Assembly: GCA_013151635.1 (NCBI GenBank)
Contig: JAADHV010000067.1
Location: 50,958 to 114,957, forward strand
Source: Deltaproteobacteria bacterium
GTDB lineage: Bacteria; Desulfobacterota; Desulfobacteria; Desulfobacterales; Desulfobacteraceae
Length of the DNA stretch: 64,000 nucleotides
Direction of reading: 5' to 3'
This document shows, one piece after another, positions 9,703 to 18,988 of this stretch (its first letter is position 1; every line of letters starts with the position of its first letter). A model generated the notes under the pieces. The model had not been told where the DNA came from. It did not search any database and worked only from the letters and a program-made list of their open reading frames with translations. Position numbers and translations under genes: made by a program.

Positions 9703-9780
9703 TGCTTTATCTTAAAATGGCATCAAAAATGAATATCAAAGATTCAAAGATCATATGAAAACGATTAACCGGGGTGATGC

Positions 9781-11056
9781 ATGAATATACTTGTTGCAGA
9801 AGATGACTATGTCTCAAGGTTATTGGTGAAAAAAGCAATAAAGAAAATCGGCCATGATGTCCTTGAAGCAGTAAATGGAAAACTTGCCTGGGATTTATTT
9901 TTAAAGCATGAACCTGACATGATTAATGATTATTTCCGACTGGATGATGCCTGAAATGGATGGCATAGAGCTTTGCCGGAAAATAAGGGCTTCTGGGAAA
10001 AAAACATATTCATATATCATGCTCTTAACAGCAAAAGATAAGACAAGTGACCTTGTGGAAGTGTTTGAAGCAGGAGCGGATGACTATATTATCAAACCAT
10101 TTAAACCCGATGAATTACGGTCAAGGATCAATACCGGTGAAAGAATTGTAAAGCTTGAAAGCGAACATCATGAATTACAGCAAAAGTTGATCCGGAATAA
10201 TAAAAAACTTGATCAGGCACTGGAAAATTTAAAGGCTACACAGTCCCAGATATTGCAATCGGAAAAAATGGCGTCAATCGGCCAGCTTTCGGCAGGGGTT
10301 GCCCATGAGATCAACAATCCCATAGGATTTATCGGAAGTAACCTGGACGCATTAAGTGATTACATGAAAGATCTTGATACGCTTATGGGCCATCACCGGA
10401 AACTTAGCAGGGTATTGGAAAAATCAGGCCCTGAGAATTTATCAGATGAAGTTAAAAACCAGATTAAAACCATAACAGAGTGTGAAAAAGATATTGAAAT
10501 CGACTATCTTATGGAAGATATTCCTGAATTATTAAATGATTGTAAGGACGGAACAAAAAGGGTGGGGAGGATTGTCGGGGATTTAAAAAGTTTTGCTCAT
10601 CCCGGAAATGACAAGCAAATGCTTTTTGATATCAATAAGGGTCTTGAATCCACCTTAAATGTTGTAAATAATGAAATCAAATATAAAGCCACGGTGACCA
10701 GGGATTTGGGGGAGATTCCCCTGGTAGAGGGTTTCCCTCAGAAATTGAACCAGGTGTTCATGAATATACTTGTTAATGCAGCACAGGCCATTGAAGAAAA
10801 AGGCGAAATAAAAATTCAGACAAGAAAAGAAGGCAAAGATGTAAAAATTTTTATTTCTGATACCGGGTGCGGTATAAAAAAAGAGAATCTTTCAAAAATA
10901 TTTGATCCTTTTTTTACAACCAAAGAAATCGGCAAAGGTACCGGTCTTGGAATGAATATTGCCTATAATATCATTAAAGATCATAAGGGAAAAATTGACG
11001 TAAAAAGCGTGCCGGGGAAGGGTACGACCTTTGAAATTACATTGCCGGGCAAATAG
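9781..11056 (+). pseudogene. REC-HisKA-HATPase histidine kinase gene broken by a 7-bp duplication
   Basis: The gene starts with ATG at 9781 after a GGGGTGATGC region and encodes a receiver (L-V-A-E-D-D). The frame is lost at 9919-9932, where ATGATTA occurs twice in tandem; frame 1 stops at 9952. Removing one copy restores a perfect receiver segment, D-M-I-I-S-D-W-M-M-P-E-M-D-G, and a 422-residue kinase. It would hold the receiver Lys in I-K-P-F-K-P, a HisKA helix with G-V-A-H-E-I-N-N-P-I and an ATPase domain with N-A-A-Q-A-I, D-T-G-C-G-I and G-T-G-L-G-M. The second part is also open from the ATG at 9926 but would lack half the receiver. Possible causes are a real mutation, a reversible slippage switch or a sequencing error. 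Confidence 0.8.
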
Positions 11057-11077
11057 GGGAATAATGTTTTAAAAAAT

Positions 11078-13528
11078 TTAGTAATCTGAGATTTTCATTT
11101 CATGGAAAACGATACTGCCTGCACCATCCGGAATCCTGGAAAATTCACGGATACGGCATCTTGAAGAAGCATTGTAAAGGGTTAAAGAGGAATTGGCAGC
11201 AAAAATCCTGGTTTCGGATTCTATCTTTTTTGCCACCTTTACTTCAGGTACGGGTTCATTTCTATTAGAAAATTCAAGCAGGCGTTTCTTTTTATCCAAA
11301 AGTCCTTTATTAAGATCCTCCAGCTCCCTTATCCTAAGCCTTTTCTGGGAAGTTTCCAGGGCGATTGCATCCTGCCTTTCAAACCCTTTGTTGATCTCTT
11401 CTTCAGCTTTCTCTGCATTGTCTTTAATTTCCTTAACTGTTTTGGATATCTTCTGCAATGCAGCCATATTTCCTGAAGCTTTCAGGTTCCCGATTTTTTT
11501 TTCAATATCTTTTAATTCAAGCTGGGACCGATCCTGGATATAGGCATGCTTTGATATTAGAGCATGAAGATCCTGGTTCTCTTTCTCCAGTTCTTTTGTT
11601 TCTTTTTTTAATTCATCGATAGCATTGTTATTGATGCCCAGTTTTGAATCAATCCTGGCCACAAGCACATTGGTATGTTCATCAACGCCCACCGTAAGTG
11701 TTGAGGGCTTTGAAGTTTTATTCCCTATATTCCCGGCATTGATGCCCATTTTTGCTGAAATTTCAGAATTGATGATTAAACCGTTCTCATTAATGCAGGC
11801 ACCGCTTAAATAAATTCTGGAATCTATGATTTCCCTTTGAACAATCAGGTCGCCAAAAGCATTTATTTTGGAATTATGGATGAATTTGGCCTGGACCGAT
11901 CCTTTTACTTTTACAAGCTCAGTATCAACGATTCCTAAAGAGACATTGAGGTCTCCTTCAATATCGATTTCCGCCCCCTGGATTTCTTTTGCGGTTAAAG
12001 AAGCGCATTTTACTTTAAAACCCTGCTTTACAGAACCGTTTACAATAACATTCCCGTCAAAGTTCACGTCTCCTGTTTCAAAACCAAGGTCACCTTTTAC
12101 CTGGAATTCAGGACAGACAGATATATTTCCCATGACGTCAAGGTGTGGCTGTCCTGCTGTTGTTGCATATATTCTTGCCTTATCCTCGGACATCCTTGTA
12201 CCGGGCCCGGAAGAAAATGTCAGGTCAACAGGATCATCCACAGGGATTTCTTTTCCAAAGACGTCAATACCGGGCGCGCCATCTTCAGGGAGGATTTTTG
12301 CAGCAAGAAAAGCATCCTCTTCCACAAAGGGTATCTCTCCCCTGTCCTGGAAATTGATACTGCCGTCCTTATTCACTTTTCCTGCATGAAGGAAGTTTGT
12401 TGGAAAATGATACCGGATTTGTGCATCTTTCGGGTATTTGGCTGCCCTGCCCCGGGCAATAAGAAAGGGTTCATCATCAGGACCTGTCTTATAAAGCCAG
12501 GATTCAATTATATGTTCTTCTTTTACCCCGTTAATAATTTTATTTTTTTCAAGAAATTGTTTAACATGGGCAAGGCACAATGAGTTTGAATCAATTGTTT
12601 TAATTTTTATAAATGCTTTGGTCTTGTCTTTTGAGAGTGTCAGTTCAAAATGCTCGTCAAGCAGTATTTCCTTTGTTTTTTTACATGATTTGATATCGGG
12701 TATTTTATCTTTTTCAAGAAGGCAGTAAATATCAGGCAGGATTGTTTCCACGATATCCTGGTATTCACCTGTCAGGAGGCTCGTATCAAAAGCATTATCA
12801 TACGTAATGGGCTTAAGTGTAATATGATCCTTCCGGGCTGCTGTTTCCAGGATTTGCCGGATCTGGTCTTTTAGTTTTAAAAATTCTTTACTAAGGTTTT
12901 CCTGTGAAAAAGAAATGTCCTGTTTGGCCAGGATATCTTTTAACAGGACAGGTTTGCCTGGCGTGACAGACCCGCCGGCCGAACGTATTCTTGATTCAAG
13001 TATCCTGATTTCTTTTTTTTTCTTTTCAATCCGGTTTATATAAATGGCATCTTTTTTCTTCAAGTTGCCGGCAATTTTAAATAACTGCTTATTCTGGTGC
13101 CGGATGATTCTTTTAAGGTTTTGCTGCTTTTTTGTGATTTCATACTGGTTTAAGCAATACGCCACCCTTTTTAAAAAATCTTTGTCTTTAAAGGGAAGCA
13201 TGAGGCATGAGTGGATACTGGCCTTGTTAATGGCATTGATAAGAGTTTGCAGGTCAGATGTGTCTGAGATGAGTACGCGCCGGGTATCAGGGGCTATATC
13301 CCGCGCATTTTTAAGTATTTCATCTCCTTTCATTCTGGGCATCATATAGCTTGAAATAATAAGGGAATAGGGAGATGCGTTTGATTCTTCAAGCTCTTCA
13401 ATAGCATCGGCCGAGACTTTAACGCACTTCACCTTGTATCCTTTGGAAGTCAAAAGGGTCTTAATCCTGTTTCTTAATGCAAGAGTGGATTCAACTACAA
13501 GTATTTTATGTTTCTTTTCTTCAGCTAT
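11078..13528 (-). CDS. receiver-domain FapA (DUF342) protein, probable ATA start
   Basis: An N-terminal receiver-like domain and coiled coil are followed by a FapA/DUF342 region of right-handed beta-helix type (D-G-S-I-N-F-Q-D-R-G, G-I-D-V-F-G-K, G-D-V-N-F-D-G-N-V-I-V-N-G-S-V, E-I-Q-G-A-E-I) and a C-terminal coiled coil. The first ATG/GTG/TTG codon in frame is a TTG at 13453, which would delete the first receiver strand. The missing strand, H-K-I-L-V-V-E-S, is encoded upstream in the same frame, and the only start-like codon there behind AAAGGA is ATA at 13528-13526. The receiver is degenerate: Glu-Ser replaces the acidic pair, and S-S-Y-M-M-P replaces the phospho-Asp motif. Role unknown; FapA proteins are linked to cell-surface and division functions. 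Confidence 0.75.
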   Translation of the reverse strand: MAEEKKHKILVVESTLALRNRIKTLLTSKGYKVKCVKVSADAIEELEESNASPYSLIISSYMMPRMKGDEILKNARDIAPDTRRVLISDTSDLQTLINAINKASIHSCLMLPFKDKDFLKRVAYCLNQYEITKKQQNLKRIIRHQNKQLFKIAGNLKKKDAIYINRIEKKKKEIRILESRIRSAGGSVTPGKPVLLKDILAKQDISFSQENLSKEFLKLKDQIRQILETAARKDHITLKPITYDNAFDTSLLTGEYQDIVETILPDIYCLLEKDKIPDIKSCKKTKEILLDEHFELTLSKDKTKAFIKIKTIDSNSLCLAHVKQFLEKNKIINGVKEEHIIESWLYKTGPDDEPFLIARGRAAKYPKDAQIRYHFPTNFLHAGKVNKDGSINFQDRGEIPFVEEDAFLAAKILPEDGAPGIDVFGKEIPVDDPVDLTFSSGPGTRMSEDKARIYATTAGQPHLDVMGNISVCPEFQVKGDLGFETGDVNFDGNVIVNGSVKQGFKVKCASLTAKEIQGAEIDIEGDLNVSLGIVDTELVKVKGSVQAKFIHNSKINAFGDLIVQREIIDSRIYLSGACINENGLIINSEISAKMGINAGNIGNKTSKPSTLTVGVDEHTNVLVARIDSKLGINNNAIDELKKETKELEKENQDLHALISKHAYIQDRSQLELKDIEKKIGNLKASGNMAALQKISKTVKEIKDNAEKAEEEINKGFERQDAIALETSQKRLRIRELEDLNKGLLDKKKRLLEFSNRNEPVPEVKVAKKIESETRIFAANSSLTLYNASSRCRIREFSRIPDGAGSIVFHEMKISDY

Positions 13529-13540
13529 TTTCTTTTTCCT

Positions 13541-16435
13541 TTAAAGGTTCAGGGTTTGATGGATAAGCTGTTTCGGGTTGTCAGGGTTCTCAGAATCTAT
13601 TTCTGAAAATTTAGACGCGCCAAGATCCTGTTTTAAAATCATTGAGGCCATGGTGCCGGTTATTCTTGTCCCTGTATAAAGTTTTTTATTAACTTTGAGT
13701 TCAGGGACCGGGTCTTCTTTTTCAAGGGTGCTGATAATCTTGTCTTTTTCTTTGTTGATACTCATGATTTCTTGATTTAAATCTTCAATTTTCTTTTCAC
13801 ATTCATTGGATTTTTGCTGGACCATATCCTGTTCATGAAAAATAGCTTTGATCCTTTCATCAGCCTTTTGTATAGTGGCCTCAATGCCTTTGAGTTCTTT
13901 GGCGATCTTTATTTTTTCTTCTTTGTCTTTTTCTTCCCCGATTCTTTTTTCCAGGAAATCTATTTTTTTTGTGAGTTTTTCCTGGGCAAAGGTCTGGTTT
14001 GCAATGTCCACATGAAAATCATTATACGCCTCATCATACTCCATTTTTCTTGCAATGGTTAAGTCCAGTTCTTTTTGTCTTTTTTCTATTTTTAAATCAT
14101 ACTTTTCAGCAATCCACAGGATATGATCATTGCCCCCGGCTTTTACAGTGGAGTACTCGGATTTTTCCGTTCCAATCTGTTTGACACTCATGCCTTTTCT
14201 GGCAGCAATGGTGGAAGCTGTAATCCTGCCTGTCTCATTGTTCAGGTGGCCGCTTATGGCAATATAGGATTCCATGATTTCTCTTGTTACCATCATATCG
14301 CCATACCCGTATAGCCTGGTTTTATTGAGGAATTTAGCCTGTACGCTGCCCTGGGTCTGAATATCGGCATTCACAATGCCGTTGGAAACCTTGAGATCTC
14401 CTTTGTTTCTTATAATACCCCCGTTGATTTCATTGGCTGTGAGTTCTTCACACTCAACAAGAAAGCCTTCTTTCACCGTTCCCAGGACAATAACATTGCC
14501 GTTAAAATTAATATTCCCGGTCTTAAAGTCAACATCACCTTTTACGGTAAAGGATTCCAGGACAGATATCACCCCTTTGACATCAATGCTTGGCTGGCCT
14601 GTGATGGCAGCAGTCAGCTTTAACCCGTCTTCTGACAATTCAACGCCTTCGCCGCCTTCTAAGGGGACATCATCCACATCACCCACTAAAAGGGTTTCAC
14701 CAAAAACATCTATGCCTGATTTGGGCTGCTCCATGGGAATTTTTTCAGCCAGGACCTGTCCTTTTTTGACAAAAGGGGAATCTCCCCTTGATTTGAAATC
14801 AATGGAGCCGTCTTCTTTGATGATACCTGCAATATCGGATTCCGTATTAAAATGGTGAATAATTTTTGCAGGTTTCCCAACGCTTGGTGCAATTGCATTT
14901 GCCACAACAAATTTTTCATAGGGGTCGGTGCAGTTTTTTAAAAATTTTCGGATTTCCTTGTCATCCACTAGACCATATTTTATCCCGCGTTTTTTTATCA
15001 GTTTTTTTACAGGTTCTATGTTAGTTGTACCCTGGGCGGCCTTTGGAACCCTTATCCATGCCTGGACCCTGTCTTCGGAAATTCTAAGATCCACAAAAGC
15101 GCCGAATTCAGATGAAAACTGGGAAGACTCATCAATGGCACTTTTCCTTTTCCCGGTCCGGTCCTGGGCCGCCATGACCTCATCCCGGATTTCAGGCAGG
15201 ATAATTTCGGATTCTACCAGGATATCGCCTAAGAGTGTTGCAACACCACTGTCTTCAAAATTGTTTAATTGTTTCCTGAATGCCCGGTCGATGTCTTTTT
15301 TTGATGCAAGCTTCCTGTCCACAAGCATTTTAGCAAATTCCCTGTCCAAAAGTCTTTTTTCAATCATGGAGAGCTTGGCAAAAATACGGCTTAGATCCTG
15401 CCTTCTTAGATAGTTATTTTGTACAAGAACCTTGTCTATTGTAAGCCCTGTAGATAATTTTGCCTCTTTTTCTTCCAGTTCTTCCAAGGCCCTTTCCCGC
15501 TCACCTTTTGTGATAAACCCGTCATTAAACGCAAGTTCGTCAAAATCAGGCAATTGCCTGTAATCATCAATCACAACACCGACACTTGGCTCGGAACCGA
15601 TGCCAAAAAGTTTTGGCTCAACCGCGATTACAACATTTTCAATGATCTGGTCGATGATTTCAAATGTTTCATCTTCAAGCTCTGCAATGCCGATATCATT
15701 CTCCATAATGTCATTTGAAGAAAACAAAAGACTGCTGCGGCCGCAGATGGTTTCCATCATGGAATTAAGTTCTTTTCTTGCTATTTTAAATGCCTGAACA
15801 AGATTGTTTTTATTCATTGTAATGGTTCTTGAAAGCAGCTCATCCAGTCCTAAAAAGATTTCCTTGAATTCGGCCTGGTCTTTTGCCTCTTTTAGTTCAT
15901 GGGCAAGCAGTTCAATCTCTTCTTTTTTATTTTCAAGGGTAATGGTGAATTTTTGAAGTTCTTTTTTCTGGGTTGAAGCAAGATCAAAAAGCTTTGCATT
16001 CTGCTTTTTTGTGACATTATATAGGTGTTTTCTTTCCTGAAAATTTTTATATATTTCAAGCTCTCCCATGATCCTGAGCAAAAGATCGTCATTATCCCAT
16101 GGTTTTGAGATATACTGGTGTATTTCTCCTTTATTAACAGCATCAATGATGGCGTCAAAATTTGAATATCCGGTAACCAGCATCCTTCTTGATTCAGGAC
16201 TTAAGAGTATGGTTTTTTCTAAAAATTCGCTGCCGGACAGTCCCGGCATCCTCTGGTCTGACATAATTAAAAAAAAAGGTGTGCGTGTGGTTTCCAGCAG
16301 CTTTATCGCCTGTTCACCATTAAGGGCGGAAACAAGTTTGGTGAATCCTTTGCGCCGTAACACCCGCCTCATATTTTTTACAATGGGTTCATCATCATCA
16401 ACTACCAGAATGCCATATTCACTGTTGCCCGACAT
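13541..16435 (-). CDS. response regulator fused to FapA (DUF342) domain
   Basis: A 964-residue protein. The receiver (about 1-125) is intact: L-V-V-D-D-D-E-P, phospho-Asp in S-D-Q-R-M-P-G, T-G-Y and S-K-P-W. A long helical linker follows, then a FapA/DUF342 beta-helix (R-G-D-S-P-F-V-K-K-G, G-I-D-V-F-G-E, G-D-V-D-F-K-T-G-N-I-N-F-N-G-N, E-I-N-G-G-I-I) and a C-terminal coiled coil. The ATG at 16435 is preferred over 16468 because it follows GGAGATTAAG and starts 1 bp after the upstream gene's stop. It is a paralogue of the shorter protein encoded next, 12 bp downstream in the same frame. The S-D-Q-R-M-P-G receiver type is shared with the regulator upstream, so the three genes probably act together. 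Confidence 0.85.
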   Translation of the reverse strand: MSGNSEYGILVVDDDEPIVKNMRRVLRRKGFTKLVSALNGEQAIKLLETTRTPFFLIMSDQRMPGLSGSEFLEKTILLSPESRRMLVTGYSNFDAIIDAVNKGEIHQYISKPWDNDDLLLRIMGELEIYKNFQERKHLYNVTKKQNAKLFDLASTQKKELQKFTITLENKKEEIELLAHELKEAKDQAEFKEIFLGLDELLSRTITMNKNNLVQAFKIARKELNSMMETICGRSSLLFSSNDIMENDIGIAELEDETFEIIDQIIENVVIAVEPKLFGIGSEPSVGVVIDDYRQLPDFDELAFNDGFITKGERERALEELEEKEAKLSTGLTIDKVLVQNNYLRRQDLSRIFAKLSMIEKRLLDREFAKMLVDRKLASKKDIDRAFRKQLNNFEDSGVATLLGDILVESEIILPEIRDEVMAAQDRTGKRKSAIDESSQFSSEFGAFVDLRISEDRVQAWIRVPKAAQGTTNIEPVKKLIKKRGIKYGLVDDKEIRKFLKNCTDPYEKFVVANAIAPSVGKPAKIIHHFNTESDIAGIIKEDGSIDFKSRGDSPFVKKGQVLAEKIPMEQPKSGIDVFGETLLVGDVDDVPLEGGEGVELSEDGLKLTAAITGQPSIDVKGVISVLESFTVKGDVDFKTGNINFNGNVIVLGTVKEGFLVECEELTANEINGGIIRNKGDLKVSNGIVNADIQTQGSVQAKFLNKTRLYGYGDMMVTREIMESYIAISGHLNNETGRITASTIAARKGMSVKQIGTEKSEYSTVKAGGNDHILWIAEKYDLKIEKRQKELDLTIARKMEYDEAYNDFHVDIANQTFAQEKLTKKIDFLEKRIGEEKDKEEKIKIAKELKGIEATIQKADERIKAIFHEQDMVQQKSNECEKKIEDLNQEIMSINKEKDKIISTLEKEDPVPELKVNKKLYTGTRITGTMASMILKQDLGASKFSEIDSENPDNPKQLIHQTLNL

Positions 16436-16436
16436 C

Positions 16437-17162
16437 TTAATCTCCAGGGATATTTTGTGGCATTTCAAAACCGTTCCGGGTGGCTATATCCTGGAATTGT
16501 TCATACAATTCTGCTATTACAGCAGCATAGAGTGAATTTAGCTTTTCTTGCTCCAGCATCTGTTTTCCTTTTAGAAGGGCTTCTATTTCATTGATATAAT
16601 TTCTGTTTTCAAACCCTTTTTCAAGACGGTCTTTCAACTCGGCGATCTGTTTGTCTTTCTGGATAATCGCTTTTTGGTGAACAGCCGCGCTTTTTTTAAA
16701 TTCCATATTAAGGTTGTACAGCTTTGTGTTCTGCTCTTTGGCAACTGCAAACAGCTTATGGTTTTCCATGATCATTTCATGCTGTTCAAGACCTGCTTTT
16801 ACGGTTTCAGCCAACACTCTGTTGTCCCAGGGTTTGGCAATATACCTGTGGATAGAACCTTTATTCACAGCATCTGTCACCGCATCAACGTCTGCATAGC
16901 CTGTAATGAGAAACCGGATGGTATCAGGAGAAATTTTTTTGGCTTCTTTTAAGAAAACAGATCCTTCCATTCCAGGCATCCGCTGGTCCGAAAGGATTAA
17001 AGAAAACGGCCTGGGAGTGGTTTTAATCCTGTCAAGTGCCTTTTGCCCGGAATCCATATACACATACTTCGCACCAATGCCCTTCATAAGACGTCCGAGT
17101 GCCTTCCCCACCTGTTCTTCATCGTCAACAATCAATATAGTATGATCAAATTTTTCCGGCAT
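16437..17162 (-). CDS. response regulator receiver protein with C-terminal coiled coil
   Basis: 241 residues. The receiver occupies about 1-130: I-V-D-D-E-E, phospho-Asp in S-D-Q-R-M-P-G-M-E-G, I-T-G-Y and A-K-P-W-D-N-R. This pattern is typical of RpfG/HD-GYP-type receivers. The rest is a charged helical tail of about 110 residues with no recognised output domain. It is the first gene of the minus-strand unit that continues into the two REC-FapA genes (1 bp gap, then 12 bp). Confidence 0.85.
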   Translation of the reverse strand: MPEKFDHTILIVDDEEQVGKALGRLMKGIGAKYVYMDSGQKALDRIKTTPRPFSLILSDQRMPGMEGSVFLKEAKKISPDTIRFLITGYADVDAVTDAVNKGSIHRYIAKPWDNRVLAETVKAGLEQHEMIMENHKLFAVAKEQNTKLYNLNMEFKKSAAVHQKAIIQKDKQIAELKDRLEKGFENRNYINEIEALLKGKQMLEQEKLNSLYAAVIAELYEQFQDIATRNGFEMPQNIPGD

Positions 17163-17506
17163 CAGGCCTCCTGTAAAATTTGTCAGGGCAATTTATATAG
17201 GGTAACGATATTTTTTTAAACATACTATTTAATACCATTTTGCAAAACTTGTTGTTTGATTTGATCTGTTTATCCCACACCTTTTAAAATAAGAGTGATT
17301 GATAAATTTAAGTTTACTTTGTTCTTTTAATTTTCTCAAGTTTTTTTTAAGGGGGATACATTCGTTTCCAGGTAAAAATAATCATTGAATTCTATCATAT
17401 TTTTTAATATAAATTAATAAACAACTTTCATAAAAAATCAATACTTCTTTTGTGCGATAAAGAGTTTCGTTAAAATTTAAATTTTATTTTTTTTTAGGAA
17501 AATTAC
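17163..17506. other. AT-rich divergent intergenic region
   Basis: 344 bp between the minus-strand response-regulator operon and the plus-strand MerR-like gene. It is very AT-rich and must hold both promoters. I see no convincing operator dyad, sigma-54 site or RNA structure. Confidence 0.5.
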
Positions 17507-18253
17507 ATGAAATCAATTACTAAAATGGCCAGGGATCTGGATATTTCATCAAGTACGATTCGTGAATATTTGAGCCGGTTTGAAGAGTTTTTCCCTGATC
17601 CTGTAGAGCATGAGGGTGTGAAAGAATATCCACCGGATGCTCAGGATCTGTTAAAAAAAATTTATGGATATTATCAGACAAGCGGTATGACAAAAGAAGA
17701 GATCCGGGTGAAACTCGGCGGGCCCGGGGCAATGGAGCCTTTGCCTGCAGCTTCCCTGGCACCTGTGGATATGGCACAGTTTGAAAAACTGGGGGAAAGG
17801 TTTGAACATCTGATCACTTCCATTGAGAATCTGACATCAGCCATCACCGGGGCAGATGTGGATACGTTTAAGGGTATCAGAAAACAGGTGGGAAGCCATG
17901 AAAAACTAAATGAGATAAACGAACAGTTAACGGATATTATTGAATTGACCAAGGGGGAGGGGGAGAACAGTAAGAATATAGAAAAAAATGTATTAGATGC
18001 CGACGGCACTGTTATCTTTTCCTTTGGCAAGCTCACCCCCAGTGCAGCCGATTCCATGAATTTTGCAAAAGCCCATAAAAAACCCTGGCTTCACATTGAT
18101 CTTGAAATAGAAAAAAATCCTTCAAGGGTGCTGAGAAAATGGCTGCCCCAGTTTGAAGTAAAAGTACTCAATGTCGCAGGCAGGAGTGCAAGTAAAATAC
18201 CAGGACTGAAAAGATCGGTAAATGATATTATTGCCCTGGTATTGAACGGATAA
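17507..18253 (+). CDS. MerR-type HTH protein fused to a C-terminal SLOG/YpsA-like domain
   Basis: 248 residues. The first 70 form a MerR-like winged helix-turn-helix: M-A-R-D-L-D-I-S-S-S-T-I-R-E-Y followed by E-Y-P-P-D-A-Q-D-L-L-K-K-I. A Pro/Ala-rich linker and a helical segment follow. The last 85 residues (D-A-D-G-T-V-I-F-S-F-G-K-L, A-K-A-H-K-K-P-W-L-H-I-D-L, V-L-N-V-A-G-R-S-A-S-K-I-P-G) match the pattern I know from the C-terminal half of the putative molybdenum-carrier/YpsA-like SLOG family, whose folds bind nucleotide-type ligands. Inference: a DNA-binding protein that responds to such a ligand. The fusion is unusual and its target is unknown. Confidence 0.6.
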   Translation: MKSITKMARDLDISSSTIREYLSRFEEFFPDPVEHEGVKEYPPDAQDLLKKIYGYYQTSGMTKEEIRVKLGGPGAMEPLPAASLAPVDMAQFEKLGERFEHLITSIENLTSAITGADVDTFKGIRKQVGSHEKLNEINEQLTDIIELTKGEGENSKNIEKNVLDADGTVIFSFGKLTPSAADSMNFAKAHKKPWLHIDLEIEKNPSRVLRKWLPQFEVKVLNVAGRSASKIPGLKRSVNDIIALVLNG

Positions 18254-18277
18254 TAAAATTGCACAAGGATAATCCGG

Positions 18278-18988
18278 GTGATCTTTAAAACAAAAAAAGG
18301 CAAAGGCGCTATCTTGAAAGCGGTATTTTCAGCAGTCTTTTTAATCGTGCTTGCGGGAGCTGTCTTTTTATATGCCTCAAAAAATAAAAAAACAGGGCAG
18401 GACAATGTTCCGCCCATTATCAGGCAGGTGGCCGGGCTCAACAAAGATATTAAAAAAACCACGATTGATTTATATAATGCCTCGGAAAAGCTTGACAGCC
18501 TCAGTATGGTCCAGTCGAGAATAACCGATATCAGATCTGCCATTGAGTTGATCGGTGAACTAAGACAGATGGTTAAAGCCAATCAAAATGCAGTTGACAC
18601 CCTTATCCTTTTTATTGAGGCTCATGAAGATTTTTTCCGCAGGAAGAATCTTTCATGGATTTTTGCCATCAAAGAGTTTTATACAAACCATAACGTGGTC
18701 CAGCACCATAAAAGCCGTGCCAATTTCCTGGCAGCCTTTGAAGCTCTCTTACAGTATACATACAAGAATTTTCAAAATATCATGGTGCTGAAAAGCCCAC
18801 AGTACATAAAAGGCTATGATGTCTATTATATGAGGTACAGAAGGGCTGCAGACAGTCATAACCGGTTTAATAAAAAACGTATAGCTTTTCAGACGGCTTT
18901 TGTGGAAGAACACCCGGAGGTTAAATCTTTGCTTCCGGGTGCGCACCACCTTGGATCTTTTAAATTCTGGGACAAGTTTTCATTTTAG
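18278..18988 (+). CDS. membrane-anchored protein of unknown function
   Basis: 236 residues from a GTG start behind AAGGATAATCC. A basic N-terminus (K-T-K-K-G-K-G) is followed by one transmembrane helix (about residues 13-33). The rest is a helical, charged domain that should lie outside the cytoplasm, judged by the positive-inside rule. It includes a segment rich in aromatic and basic residues (Y-Y-M-R-Y-R-R). I recognise no family. It lies 25 bp downstream of the MerR-SLOG gene and is probably co-transcribed. Its 3' end overlaps the convergent GcvT-SHMT gene by 9 bp. Confidence 0.65.
   Translation: MIFKTKKGKGAILKAVFSAVFLIVLAGAVFLYASKNKKTGQDNVPPIIRQVAGLNKDIKKTTIDLYNASEKLDSLSMVQSRITDIRSAIELIGELRQMVKANQNAVDTLILFIEAHEDFFRRKNLSWIFAIKEFYTNHNVVQHHKSRANFLAAFEALLQYTYKNFQNIMVLKSPQYIKGYDVYYMRYRRAADSHNRFNKKRIAFQTAFVEEHPEVKSLLPGAHHLGSFKFWDKFSF

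Noticed and set aside
11193-12583. Plus-strand open frames opposite the FapA gene
   Set aside because: They lie antisense to a well-supported coding region, with no homology or ribosome-binding sites.
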